The notes beneath the pieces were generated by a model. The model searched no databases and was not told the origin of the DNA. It saw only the letters and a list, made by a program, of their open reading frames with translations. This document shows positions 35,332 to 42,686 of a stretch of DNA of 64,000 bases, piece after piece. The stretch covers positions 312,536 through 376,535 of the forward strand of contig NZ_LT635838.1 in the NCBI RefSeq assembly GCF_900128475.1, written 5' to 3'. Made by a program: the position numbers and the translations under genes. The stretch is from Mediterranea massiliensis (GTDB taxonomy: Bacteria; Bacteroidota; Bacteroidia; Bacteroidales; Bacteroidaceae). Every line of letters starts with the position of its first letter. Position 1 is the first letter of the stretch.

Positions 35332-35712
35332 TTATTTACCTGTCACAAGACTCAGGCTCTTCATATTCTGTGAAACGACCCAAAGATACATTGTAGAAAC
35401 GATGTGGATTGCCGAATCAAGTTCTTTCATCGAAACATCGGGAGCGTTGTGCGACTCGCTGTTTCTCCACTGCTTCACCATTTCAAGATAATTGTAAAAC
35501 TTATGATATCTTTCGTCCGGATTATTTTTCAGCCCCCTCAAGCAGCTGAATGACCATATGCAATTGATAAATGTAGGCATACTGTTCTCATCCTTGTCAT
35601 TGACCATTTCTTTTCCGTTCTGCAGGTAATATACTTTTTTCAGGAACACTTCATATTTTGTCACAATGGTATTGAAATGCCTTCTTTTGTCAACCAGTTT
35701 CATTCCTTCCAA
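35332..35712 (-). CDS. HEPN-like protein at the end of the restriction remnant
   Basis: A 126-residue helical protein. It contains W-R-N-S-E-S-H near residue 86, which fits the RX4-6H motif of HEPN domains. The start overlaps the hsdR remnant by 13 bases in another frame. It may be a separate small gene or the frameshifted C-terminus of the original restriction subunit. HEPN domains can be RNases or simple helical scaffolds, and activity is not claimed. I do not recognise a closer family. Confidence 0.5.
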   Translation of the reverse strand: MEGMKLVDKRRHFNTIVTKYEVFLKKVYYLQNGKEMVNDKDENSMPTFINCIWSFSCLRGLKNNPDERYHKFYNYLEMVKQWRNSESHNAPDVSMKELDSAIHIVSTMYLWVVSQNMKSLSLVTGK

Positions 35713-36467
35713 ACAGTAAAGCCTGTTAAACCCAAACGGATGGAAACAGTTTCCCCTTCCGATATTTTGGAGTTTACCAGCATAATCTGTTTGTTCAGAT
35801 CGATTCTTTCCTTAGCGTTCTTAGGCAACAGCCTGTACAGATAGTCGGCATAGACATAGGCCTTGTACAGTTCCTTGTCGTATGTTCTTGCTATCTGTGC
35901 CATGTAAGAGTAGAAACGGACAAAGTTCTTGATTTTCGACCTTACCTCAAACTGTTTCTCTTCGTCCAATGGTCCATATCTGTCAATCGTATGCTTGAAC
36001 ACATTCGACAAAGCTCCCAGGCGGTCTTTCTGTTTGCTGATATTTTTCAACAAATCATAGAAATTCTGTTCGTCGCCCTCTGTCCAAAGCTGGAACATCT
36101 ATATATCCTTTCTGAATGTATATACATAGTTCACATCAACAGGCTTTATCAGCTCTGTTCCTTTATAGAGAGGTTCGAACGATTTCTTGATATCCTCCGG
36201 CTTGTTGCAGAAGTCAAGCACATATGTATCTTTCTTGTCCTTCTGCCACCTGTTCAGGCGCGAAAGCGTCTGAACAGCCTTTACGTTCTTCAGTTTCTTG
36301 TCAACAAACAGGATATGCAGCAGGAGCTCGTCGAACCCGATCTGATACTTGTCCGCAACAACCAGCATGTTATACAAGTCCGAAGCAAAATACAACGGAA
36401 ATTTGGCTTCCGAGATGTTTCTTCCATACCCGTCAATCTTCCTGTTCGTAATAATATGAGTAATCAA
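35700..36467 (-). pseudogene. hsdR: HsdR C-terminal remnant with in-frame amber stop
   Basis: The upstream part (36467-36099) carries the helicase region LVVADKYQIGFDELLLH, VDKKLKNVKAVQTLSRLNRW and VLDFCNKPEDIKKSF, which is close to type I restriction subunit R. A TAG at 36099-36101 interrupts it. The next codon, in the same frame, continues with family-like sequence (MFQLWTEGDEQNFY, then ELYKAYVYADYLYRLLPKNA) to a stop at 35700. The nuclease and most motor domains, several hundred residues, are missing. Restriction activity is therefore lost. The start overlaps the end of the Fic gene by about 35 bases. Confidence 0.85.
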
Positions 36468-37317
36468 TACCTTTCATAAAGGTTTCCCGGTCGTTAATCT
36501 TGTCGGTAAGTGCAGGGCGCAGAAGCGCTTTCAGTTCATCGGCATTTGCCACACTGTGCGTCATGGCATCCAGATAAGATTTCTTGTTTACATTGCTCCA
36601 GTCCACACAAACTTTAAGGTTTTTCTTCAGCATCAGGTCAAGCCAGATACGGGTGGCACGCCCGTTGCCTTCACGGAACGGATGGGCTATGTTCATCTCC
36701 ACATACTTGTCTATTATCTCGTCGAAACGGGTTTCGGGCATACGTTCTATCTGTTCCAATGTAGCCTGAAGATATGGAACCATGGCAAACTGAAAGCCGC
36801 CTTTGGCAATATTCACCGTGCGTATCTGCCCTGCAAAGTCGTATAGTCCGCCAAACAGATAGGCATGAATCTGCTGCAAACCTTTTATAGTTCCTACCTC
36901 AATGCTGTCAATCAGACTGCTTTCAAACAAAGCGTAAGCCTTCGACTTGCTTCGTCCGTCTATCGTCTCATCGCTGTTGGTAAACCATTCCACAAACCGC
37001 GCAGCTTTGGTATTAGGGAAACATGCCGCAAGAGAAAGAACTCCTGTGTTATCAAGGACATCTGTAAGTCTTTTCTTGCCGTCAGGCGCAGTTAGTTTCA
37101 ACTGGTTAGTGACACTAACCACTTCATTGTTTTCGTTCTTCAGTTTGTTTTTCAGATACTTCCAGTAGTTCCGGTTCTTGGCATAATCATCCTGCGCATT
37201 GAGCACACCTACAATATCGAGTACAGAAAACCACCATTTGGAATTCCCGTCATCCCAAATGGCACGCACTTCTCTGTCGTCAAAGAAACGGATGGATATT
37301 TTGTTTATCTTGGTCAT
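36433..37317 (-). CDS. Fic-domain protein with Bro-N-like N-terminus
   Basis: A 294-residue protein. Residues 1-115 resemble the antirepressor (Bro-N) module ([24 protein letters not shown] start, then [20 protein letters not shown]). The C-terminal Fic domain has the full active motif HPFREGNGR at 212-220, so AMP or other nucleotide transfer to a protein target is possible. No clear inhibitory (S/T)xxxE(G/N) motif is seen. It lies between hsdM and hsdR, where hsdS would be expected. Genes of this kind are often found inside type I loci of Bacteroidales. It is intact while both flanking restriction genes are broken. Confidence 0.85.
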   Translation of the reverse strand: MTKINKISIRFFDDREVRAIWDDGNSKWWFSVLDIVGVLNAQDDYAKNRNYWKYLKNKLKNENNEVVSVTNQLKLTAPDGKKRLTDVLDNTGVLSLAACFPNTKAARFVEWFTNSDETIDGRSKSKAYALFESSLIDSIEVGTIKGLQQIHAYLFGGLYDFAGQIRTVNIAKGGFQFAMVPYLQATLEQIERMPETRFDEIIDKYVEMNIAHPFREGNGRATRIWLDLMLKKNLKVCVDWSNVNKKSYLDAMTHSVANADELKALLRPALTDKINDRETFMKGIDYSYYYEQED

Positions 37318-37319
37318 AA

Positions 37320-38111
37320 TTACCCTAATATCTTGGACATCAGTTCCGATTCTCTTTCTTCCAGCTTTTTCAGTCCATCAAATATTACAGAACTCGGTGT
37401 GAGCGGAGTGTATTTGTAGAACTCGCGGGTGAAAGGTATTTCATAACCGATTTTGCTTTCTGCCTCGTTGTACCAGAAGTCGGGAGCATACGGGCGTACG
37501 TTCTTGTCGAGGTACTCGGCTATATCCTCTTTCCAGGGGATAATCTCACTGTCCTTCAGTTCCGCCACGCCGTTGAGCATAAACAGCATCTGTCCGTCGC
37601 CCTTAGCCGGCAGCCCCGGAGCAAAGCACCCGGCTTCACCCATCTTGTGTTCGGCTTTCACACGCATTTCGGATGCTTCCCTGTCGATACCGAAAGGTGG
37701 GTTTGATATGATGTAGTCGAATTGATAATCCTTGAACTGGTCATCGCCCAGCGTATCGCCCAAACGCATATTGTCGGCATTCCCGCCCTTGATAAGCATA
37801 TCGGCTTTGGCAATGCCATACGTCTGTGGATTGAGTTCCTGACCATAGCAAGTGATTTCGGCCTCGGGGTCCATCTTGCGGAATCGTTCGTCAAGACAGG
37901 CCAGCATCTGGCAGGTTCCCATGGCCATATCGTAGATGGATGCCACGATGCCTTCATCCTCCATTTCCTGTTCATGGTCGCCCACAAAGATTACTTTCCC
38001 GTATACATGCGGTTTGTACAACCCTACCAGCTTATCGGCAATAACCCAAATGAGGTTTGCCTTTTCCTGTATATTTATAGAGGTCTGTCTTTGCAAGTCT
38101 TCTCCACTCAT
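37320..38111 (-). pseudogene. hsdM: HsdM remnant with internal deletion
   Basis: A type I DNA methyltransferase subunit reduced to about 263 residues against roughly 500. The N-terminus (EKANLIWVIADKLVGLYKPH) is normal. It then jumps from YGKVIF to DEGIVASIYDMAMGTCQML, so 100-200 residues are absent, including N-terminal helical parts. Motif I, usually a DPTCGTGG-type sequence, reads DMAMGTCQ. Motif IV NPPFG is present. Methylation is unlikely. ATG 38111 is used because the family N-terminus begins there; the open frame continues to 38204. A TATCTTTG box at 38136-38143 suggests that transcription continues. No hsdS is present in the window. Confidence 0.8.
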
Positions 38112-38135
38112 AATGTCTGTTATTTTAATATTTGT

Positions 38136-38163
38136 CAAAGATACAAATTTATTGTACAGCAAA
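38136..38163 (-). promoter_or_regulatory. Promoter of the restriction remnant
   Basis: CAAAGATA (38136-38143) gives TATCTTTG on the minus strand, with TTTG (38160-38163) upstream. The spacing is 16 bases, shorter than the usual 19-21. Confidence 0.5.
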
Positions 38164-38341
38164 GCTGCACTCTTCTTATAAAAATTCTCAAGTTCCGGTT
38201 TCACCGCAACTTACAAAAGTTAGAGGGAGTTATCAAGGGGGCAAAATGGGAAAGTGTAATAAAAACTGTTTTATTTTAAACAATGCAACGGCGAGCAATC
38301 AGAATGTAAAATAAAAAGAACTACAAAGAAATGAAATGAAC

Positions 38342-38424
38342 ATCGGCCATAAACACATCCACCATGAGTATACGACTGATGTACCATGAGTATACGACTC
38401 ATCCTACATCAGTCGTATACTCAT
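38342..38424. repeat. Palindrome array D, 22-bp period, 3 units
   Basis: Units start at 38364, 38386 and 38408, exactly 22 bases apart. Each is a 17-base word ATGAGT-ATACG-ACTCAT or a close variant; the third is in inverted orientation. Arms change together (ACTGAT in the first, ATCAGT in the third). A degenerate fourth unit may start at 38342. It lies about 80 bases downstream of the HTH gene stop, in the gap before the hsdM remnant. Confidence 0.9.
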
Positions 38425-38504
38425 GGTACCAGGCTCCAGAAGGCATTGTAGCAGGCCTCTGGAAACAAAAAAGGAAGTCAAGAAACAAGAAAAAAGGCCT
38501 TTGC

Positions 38505-39329
38505 TTATCCGCCGAACTCCCAAATCCAGGTTTCCAGTGTCTCACCATTCTTGAAGAGGGTGTCGTCGGCCTGCATCAGCTTGCTTTTCAAACGGAATTT
38601 CTGCTGGGAAACGGAGGAGGGAGAGATGCCGAGAAGCAGGGCCAGCTGGGCATTGCCGAAACGGAGCTGGAGCAACAGGCAGAGGCAGACATCGGTGGGA
38701 GTAAGTTTCGGGAAACGGGCGGACAGGCGGGAGGTGAAACCGGCATAGACCTGGTTGACCAGCGTTTCCAGATACTGCCAGTCGGCCTCGGACAGGTATT
38801 TGGGTTGGGTGCGCAGGCGCGATATGCGCTCGTCACGGTCTATCTGCACCGTCACCAGCTGATGCACCCGGTCTTCCAGCTGACGGTTGCGGTCGGTCAG
38901 CTCCTTCACCAGTTCCAGTTCGCGGGGCATGGGACGGCTCTCATACTCCCCGACCCGACGGCTCAGTTCGGCATTTTCCTGACGCAACTGTTCGCTGCGC
39001 TCCTCGAGCATAGACACCGCCCGCTCCATGTCTTCACGCGCCTCGTCGTCGACCGGAAGGTCCTTGAGCAACCCCTTCAAGCCGGACAGGCCGCGCTCGC
39101 TGCTGTAGAGTTCGCGTTCGTTTTCACTCCATGCGACGGCCACACGCGAACGCCGGCGATTCTGCCACGCCTTCAGAAGCAGGTTCTCCAAGGTCCACAT
39201 GGCAGCAAAAAGGGTAATGGACAAAATGCCCACCAGAAAATCCTGCCACTGATCTCTGGTGAGCAACGTAAAGGGGAAATGGTCATTCCATTCTATCGCC
39301 CAAAGGAAACAGACGTACATCAACATCAT
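38505..39329 (-). CDS. Membrane-anchored coiled-coil HTH protein
   Basis: About 274 residues from an ATG at 39329 (others at 39326 and 39320). Two hydrophobic segments come first (MMLMYVCFLWAIEW and FLVGILSITLFAAMWTL). A long charged coiled coil follows (about residues 90-175, ERAVSMLEERSEQLRQENAE). The C-terminus is a LuxR/GerE-like helix-turn-helix (RFGNAQLALLLGISPSSVSQ). It would be a membrane-tethered DNA-binding protein. It starts seven bases after prfC and is probably cotranscribed with it. I do not know a characterised relative, and its targets are unknown. Confidence 0.7.
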   Translation of the reverse strand: MMLMYVCFLWAIEWNDHFPFTLLTRDQWQDFLVGILSITLFAAMWTLENLLLKAWQNRRRSRVAVAWSENERELYSSERGLSGLKGLLKDLPVDDEAREDMERAVSMLEERSEQLRQENAELSRRVGEYESRPMPRELELVKELTDRNRQLEDRVHQLVTVQIDRDERISRLRTQPKYLSEADWQYLETLVNQVYAGFTSRLSARFPKLTPTDVCLCLLLQLRFGNAQLALLLGISPSSVSQQKFRLKSKLMQADDTLFKNGETLETWIWEFGG

Positions 39330-39336
39330 CCCGGCG

Positions 39337-40911
39337 TCAGAACTCGCTCGTAAAGTGGAACTTGATGTGCTTGAAGTCCATCTGCGCCATCTGGAGCACG
39401 TAGCCCGAATCGGCCAGGAAGACATCGCGCCCCTCGCGGTCCTTGGCCATATACTGGTACTTGCGCTTCTTGAAGGCTTCGAGCTCGGCAGGGTCGTCGC
39501 TCTCGATCCAGCAGGCCTTGTAGAGGCTCACGGGCTCCCAGCGGCACTTGGCGTTGTACTCGTTCTCCAGGCGGTACTGGATGACTTCGAACTGGAGCTG
39601 GCCCACGGTGCCGATAATCTTGCGCCCGTTGAACTGGTTGACGAAGAGCTGGGCCACACCTTCGTCCATCAGCTGGTCAATACCCTTGGCCAGCTGTTTC
39701 TGCTTCATGGGGTCGGCGTTCTCGATGTACTTGAACATCTCCGGCGAGAAGCTGGGCAGACCGCGGAAGTGGAGTTTCTCGCCCTCGGTCAGCGTGTCGC
39801 CTATCTTGAAGGTGCCGTTGTCCGGCAGGCCGATGATGTCGCCCGCCCAGGCCTCGTCGACGGTGGTCTTGCGCTGGGCCATGAACTGGGTGGGGCTGGA
39901 GAAGCGCATCATCTTGTCGTGGCGCACGTGGTAGTAGGGCGTGTTGCGCGAGAACTTGCCCGAGCACACCTTGCAGAAGGCGATGCACGAGCGGTGGTTG
40001 GGGTCGATGTTGGCCGTGATCTTGAAGACGAAGCCGGTGAACTTGGGCTCGTCGGGCTGCACGACGCGCTCCTCGGCCTTGACGGGACGGGGGCTGGGGG
40101 CTATCTCGACGAAGCAGTTGAGCAGCTCCTCGACGCCGAAGTTGTTCAGGGCCGAACCGAAGAAGACAGGGGCCACCTCGCCCTTCAGATAGTCGTCAAC
40201 ATTGAACTCGGGATAGACGCCCTCGATGAGCTCCAGCTCGCCGCGCAGGCGGTCGGCCAGGTCGGCACCGATGCGCTGGTCCAGCTCCTCGGTATGGATG
40301 TCCACGGCCACCTTCTCCGTCACTACCTGTTTGGAGGGCTGGAAGAGGTTGAGGTTCTGCTCGTAGATGTTATAGACACCCTTGAAGCGGATGCCGCTCT
40401 CGATGGGCCACGTCAGGGGACGCACGTGGATGTGGAGCTCTTCTTCGAGCTCGTCCAGCAGGTCGAAGGGGTCCTTGGCCTCGCGGTCCATCTTGTTGAC
40501 GAAGATGATGACGGGGGTGTTGCGCATGCGGCACACTTCCATGAGCTTGCGCGTCTGCGTCTCCACACCCTTGGCACCGTCCACCACGATGATAACGCTA
40601 TCGACGGCGGTCAGCGTGCGGTAGGTGTCTTCGGCGAAGTCCTGGTGACCGGGAGTGTCAAGGATGTTGACCTTGTAGTCGCGGTAGTCGAACTCCATGA
40701 CGGAGGTGGTGACGGAGATGCCGCGCTGCTTCTCGATGTCCATCCAGTCGGACGTGGCGGTCTTCTTGATTTTGTTGCTCTTCACGGCGCCGGCCACCTG
40801 TATCTGTCCGCCGAAGAGCAGGAGCTTCTCGGTGAGCGAGGTCTTACCGGCATCGGGGTGCGCGATGATTGCAAACGTTCGTCTTCTTTCTATTTCCTGA
40901 TTTGTTGCCAT
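39337..40911 (-). CDS. prfC: Peptide chain release factor 3
   Basis: The GTPase RF3, about 524 residues, which recycles RF1 and RF2 from the ribosome. ATG 40911 begins [20 protein letters not shown], with the P-loop AHPDAGKT directly after. The switch and G motifs [16 protein letters not shown] and NKMD are present, followed by domain II and III segments ([20 protein letters not shown]). The 20-codon upstream extension is rejected. Between DUF4924 and prfC lies a perfect 16-base palindrome (40954-40969, GGATGGCATGCCATCC), which may affect the prfC leader. It is third in the LysE-DUF4924-prfC-HTH operon. Confidence 0.95.
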   Translation of the reverse strand: MATNQEIERRRTFAIIAHPDAGKTSLTEKLLLFGGQIQVAGAVKSNKIKKTATSDWMDIEKQRGISVTTSVMEFDYRDYKVNILDTPGHQDFAEDTYRTLTAVDSVIIVVDGAKGVETQTRKLMEVCRMRNTPVIIFVNKMDREAKDPFDLLDELEEELHIHVRPLTWPIESGIRFKGVYNIYEQNLNLFQPSKQVVTEKVAVDIHTEELDQRIGADLADRLRGELELIEGVYPEFNVDDYLKGEVAPVFFGSALNNFGVEELLNCFVEIAPSPRPVKAEERVVQPDEPKFTGFVFKITANIDPNHRSCIAFCKVCSGKFSRNTPYYHVRHDKMMRFSSPTQFMAQRKTTVDEAWAGDIIGLPDNGTFKIGDTLTEGEKLHFRGLPSFSPEMFKYIENADPMKQKQLAKGIDQLMDEGVAQLFVNQFNGRKIIGTVGQLQFEVIQYRLENEYNAKCRWEPVSLYKACWIESDDPAELEAFKKRKYQYMAKDREGRDVFLADSGYVLQMAQMDFKHIKFHFTSEF

Positions 40912-40953
40912 ATATTTTCTTTTATAAAATTCTCCTCCATTGACAAGCCCATG

Positions 40954-40969
40954 GGATGGCATGCCATCC
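40954..40969. promoter_or_regulatory. 16-bp perfect palindrome before prfC
   Basis: GGATGGCATGCCATCC is its own reverse complement and lies 42 bases upstream of the prfC ATG, in an intercistronic gap of about 80 bases. It could be a protein-binding site or a dimerizing RNA element. Only one copy is present here. Confidence 0.5.
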
Positions 40970-40992
40970 ACAAACCTGCCAACTGAAAAAAC

Positions 40993-41535
40993 TCAAGAAC
41001 CGAAATCCAGTTCTCCCTTCCTGTCCTTGTCGTAATAGTTGGCCAGCATCGAGATGAAGGCGCTCACGGCCTCCATCGCCTTGGCGGTGCCGGGGGTGAT
41101 TTCCTTCTTCTGAAGCCTCAGCAACAACACGCCGTAGAGGGCCTCGAAGCAGGTTTCCAGCTCGGGTTCCTCCTTGTGGCCGTTCTTCTGGCGCAGCTCC
41201 ACGATGAAGGGCAGAGCCTTGAAGTAGGCCGCGTTGTAGAAGGGATATTTCGTGGAGGCCAGCAGGGCGCCGTGCAGCTCCGTGAGGTTCTGGATGACGT
41301 TGCGGTTGATCTGCAGGTGTCCCTTCTCGACCACCCCCTCGGCGCGCATCATGTCGCACAGGTTGCCGTACCACTCCTCGAGCGCCGGCCGCTGGTCTTC
41401 GGGATAGCGGTCGATGACCTGCGTGCGCAGGCGGTCGATGTCGCACCCGTTGGCGCGTATCAGGTCCTCCACCTGCCACATGTACAGCAGATATTCGGCA
41501 ATGTTCTTCTCTTTCAGTTGTTTGGAAATATACAT
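40993..41535 (-). CDS. DUF4924-family protein
   Basis: A 180-residue cytoplasmic protein I recognise as the Bacteroidales DUF4924 family by MYISKQLKEKNIAEYLLYMW and LLRLQKKEITPGTAKAMEAV. It is mostly helical, with no catalytic motif. The function is unknown. It lies between a LysE-type exporter and prfC in one operon. Confidence 0.8.
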   Translation of the reverse strand: MYISKQLKEKNIAEYLLYMWQVEDLIRANGCDIDRLRTQVIDRYPEDQRPALEEWYGNLCDMMRAEGVVEKGHLQINRNVIQNLTELHGALLASTKYPFYNAAYFKALPFIVELRQKNGHKEEPELETCFEALYGVLLLRLQKKEITPGTAKAMEAVSAFISMLANYYDKDRKGELDFGS

Positions 41536-41552
41536 GTTGTCAGACAGTTACA

Positions 41553-42206
41553 CTAATAGAGCGATTCGCCCATCAGCGTGAACACCAGCCCCAGGACGGC
41601 CACGACGGCCACGATGGTGCCGATGACACGGTTCAATATCCAGATGCCGCGCAGATTGAAGCGCGTGCGCACTTTGTTGACAAAATAGGTGATGCCAAAC
41701 CACCACGACAAGGCTCCCAGGGCAATGGCCAGATAGCCCGTGACGGCCTCGAAGAGCAGCACGCCCGGGCTGATGAACGCGAACCGCGCGAAGAGGCCCA
41801 CGAACAGGAGGATGATGAGCGGATTGGACAAGGTGACGAAGAACGCCGTGATGAAGTTGTGGAAATACGTGCCCTTGCTGGTGGAAACCGGCCGCAACGA
41901 CTGGACGGGGTTGCTACGGAAGGTATAGATGCCGAAGGCCAGCAGCAGGATGCTACCGAAAAGCTGGAGGTAGAAGATATTCTTGTTGACATAGTCGAAC
42001 ACGAAGCTCATGCCGTAGCCCGTGATCAGGGCATAGCAGATGTCGCTCAGCGAGGCGCCTACGCCCGTGACAAACCCATACCAACGGCCTTTGTTCAGGG
42101 TGCGCTGGATGCAAAGCACCCCCACAGGGCCCAGCGGCGCCGACACGATGACGCCGATAATGAAGCCCTTCCACAATATATTGAATATGGTCTCCAACTG
42201 AATCAT
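41553..42206 (-). CDS. LysE-family translocator
   Basis: A 217-residue inner-membrane exporter with about six membrane segments, of the LysE/RhtB family that exports amino acids or similar small molecules. The N-terminal motif GVIVSAPLGPVGVLCIQRTL is characteristic. ATG 42206 begins MIQLETIF; the longer open frame to 42245 is not needed. A consensus promoter lies so close that its TAnnTTTG box ends four bases before this ATG, so the mRNA may be leaderless. It is the first gene of the operon that includes prfC. The transported compound is unknown. Confidence 0.88.
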   Translation of the reverse strand: MIQLETIFNILWKGFIIGVIVSAPLGPVGVLCIQRTLNKGRWYGFVTGVGASLSDICYALITGYGMSFVFDYVNKNIFYLQLFGSILLLAFGIYTFRSNPVQSLRPVSTSKGTYFHNFITAFFVTLSNPLIILLFVGLFARFAFISPGVLLFEAVTGYLAIALGALSWWFGITYFVNKVRTRFNLRGIWILNRVIGTIVAVVAVLGLVFTLMGESLY

Positions 42207-42210
42207 GCCG

Positions 42211-42241
42211 CAAAGATAGTGCAAACCGAGGGAAGTACAAA
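42211..42241 (-). promoter_or_regulatory. Consensus promoter of the LysE-prfC operon
   Basis: On the minus strand, TTTG (42238-42241), 19 bases, then TATCTTTG (42211-42218), which matches the Bacteroides consensus fully. The expected start site, near 42204, coincides with the start codon. Confidence 0.8.
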
Positions 42242-42286
42242 GCAAAAGCCATGATTTTGCTTTTACGCCCGAGGTGCAGCCTGTCT

Positions 42287-42525
42287 TATCAAAAATAGAG
42301 TGCAGGTTATATCAAAAATAGAGATATCGGAAGGAGGGCGTGTCAAAAAAAGGAGTCTCTGAAACTCTCCTCCTTCTGGAAGGAGGAGTACCCGATAGGG
42401 GGAGGTGGTAGGTGAATACATAACGCGTTGACCGACATACTTCCGCGAAAACCTACCACCCCGCCCTTTGGGCACCCCTCCTTCTGGAAGGAGGGGAGTT
42501 AAATAACCTCATCTCATTTTGACAC
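42287..42525. repeat. Nested palindromic repeat element (MITE-like)
   Basis: GTGTCAAAA (42340-42348) and TTTTGACAC (42517-42525) form the outer inverted repeat. Inside are two 22-base hairpins with the same tip (42367-42388 and 42475-42496, CTCCTTC-TG-GAAGGAG). Between them is a GGTGGTAGGT/ACCTACCACC inverted repeat (42404-42413 and 42451-42460), and GCCCTTTGGGC lies at 42463-42473. A 14-base direct repeat TATCAAAAATAGAG (42287 and 42310, 23 bases apart) precedes it. It encodes no protein. It resembles a repeat placed in the loop of a terminator-like hairpin. Confidence 0.8.
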
Positions 42526-42570
42526 ATCCCCGCCGCCCCTGATGTATAAAATCAAAAACTTCGTTTTCAT

Positions 42571-42640
42571 TTTGTACTTCCCCCCGATTATACTATCTTT
42601 GCAATACGAAAGGCCGGAGGAAACGCATTCACCTCCAGGC
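42571..42640 (+). promoter_or_regulatory. purL promoter and leader hairpin
   Basis: TTTG (42571-42574), 19 bases, TATCTTTG (42594-42601): a full-consensus promoter. The leader of about 80 bases carries AGGCCGGAGG pairing with CCTCCAGGCCT (about 42610-42641) with one bulge, a possible regulatory stem. It has no match to a purine riboswitch that I can see. Confidence 0.8.
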
Positions 42641-42686
42641 CTGCGACGACAACGATTATTATCATCATTTATAGCGCTATAAAAAT

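Noticed and set aside
42287..42525. Complete insertion sequence
   Set aside because: No transposase ORF and no target-site duplication that I can recognise; only nested palindromes.
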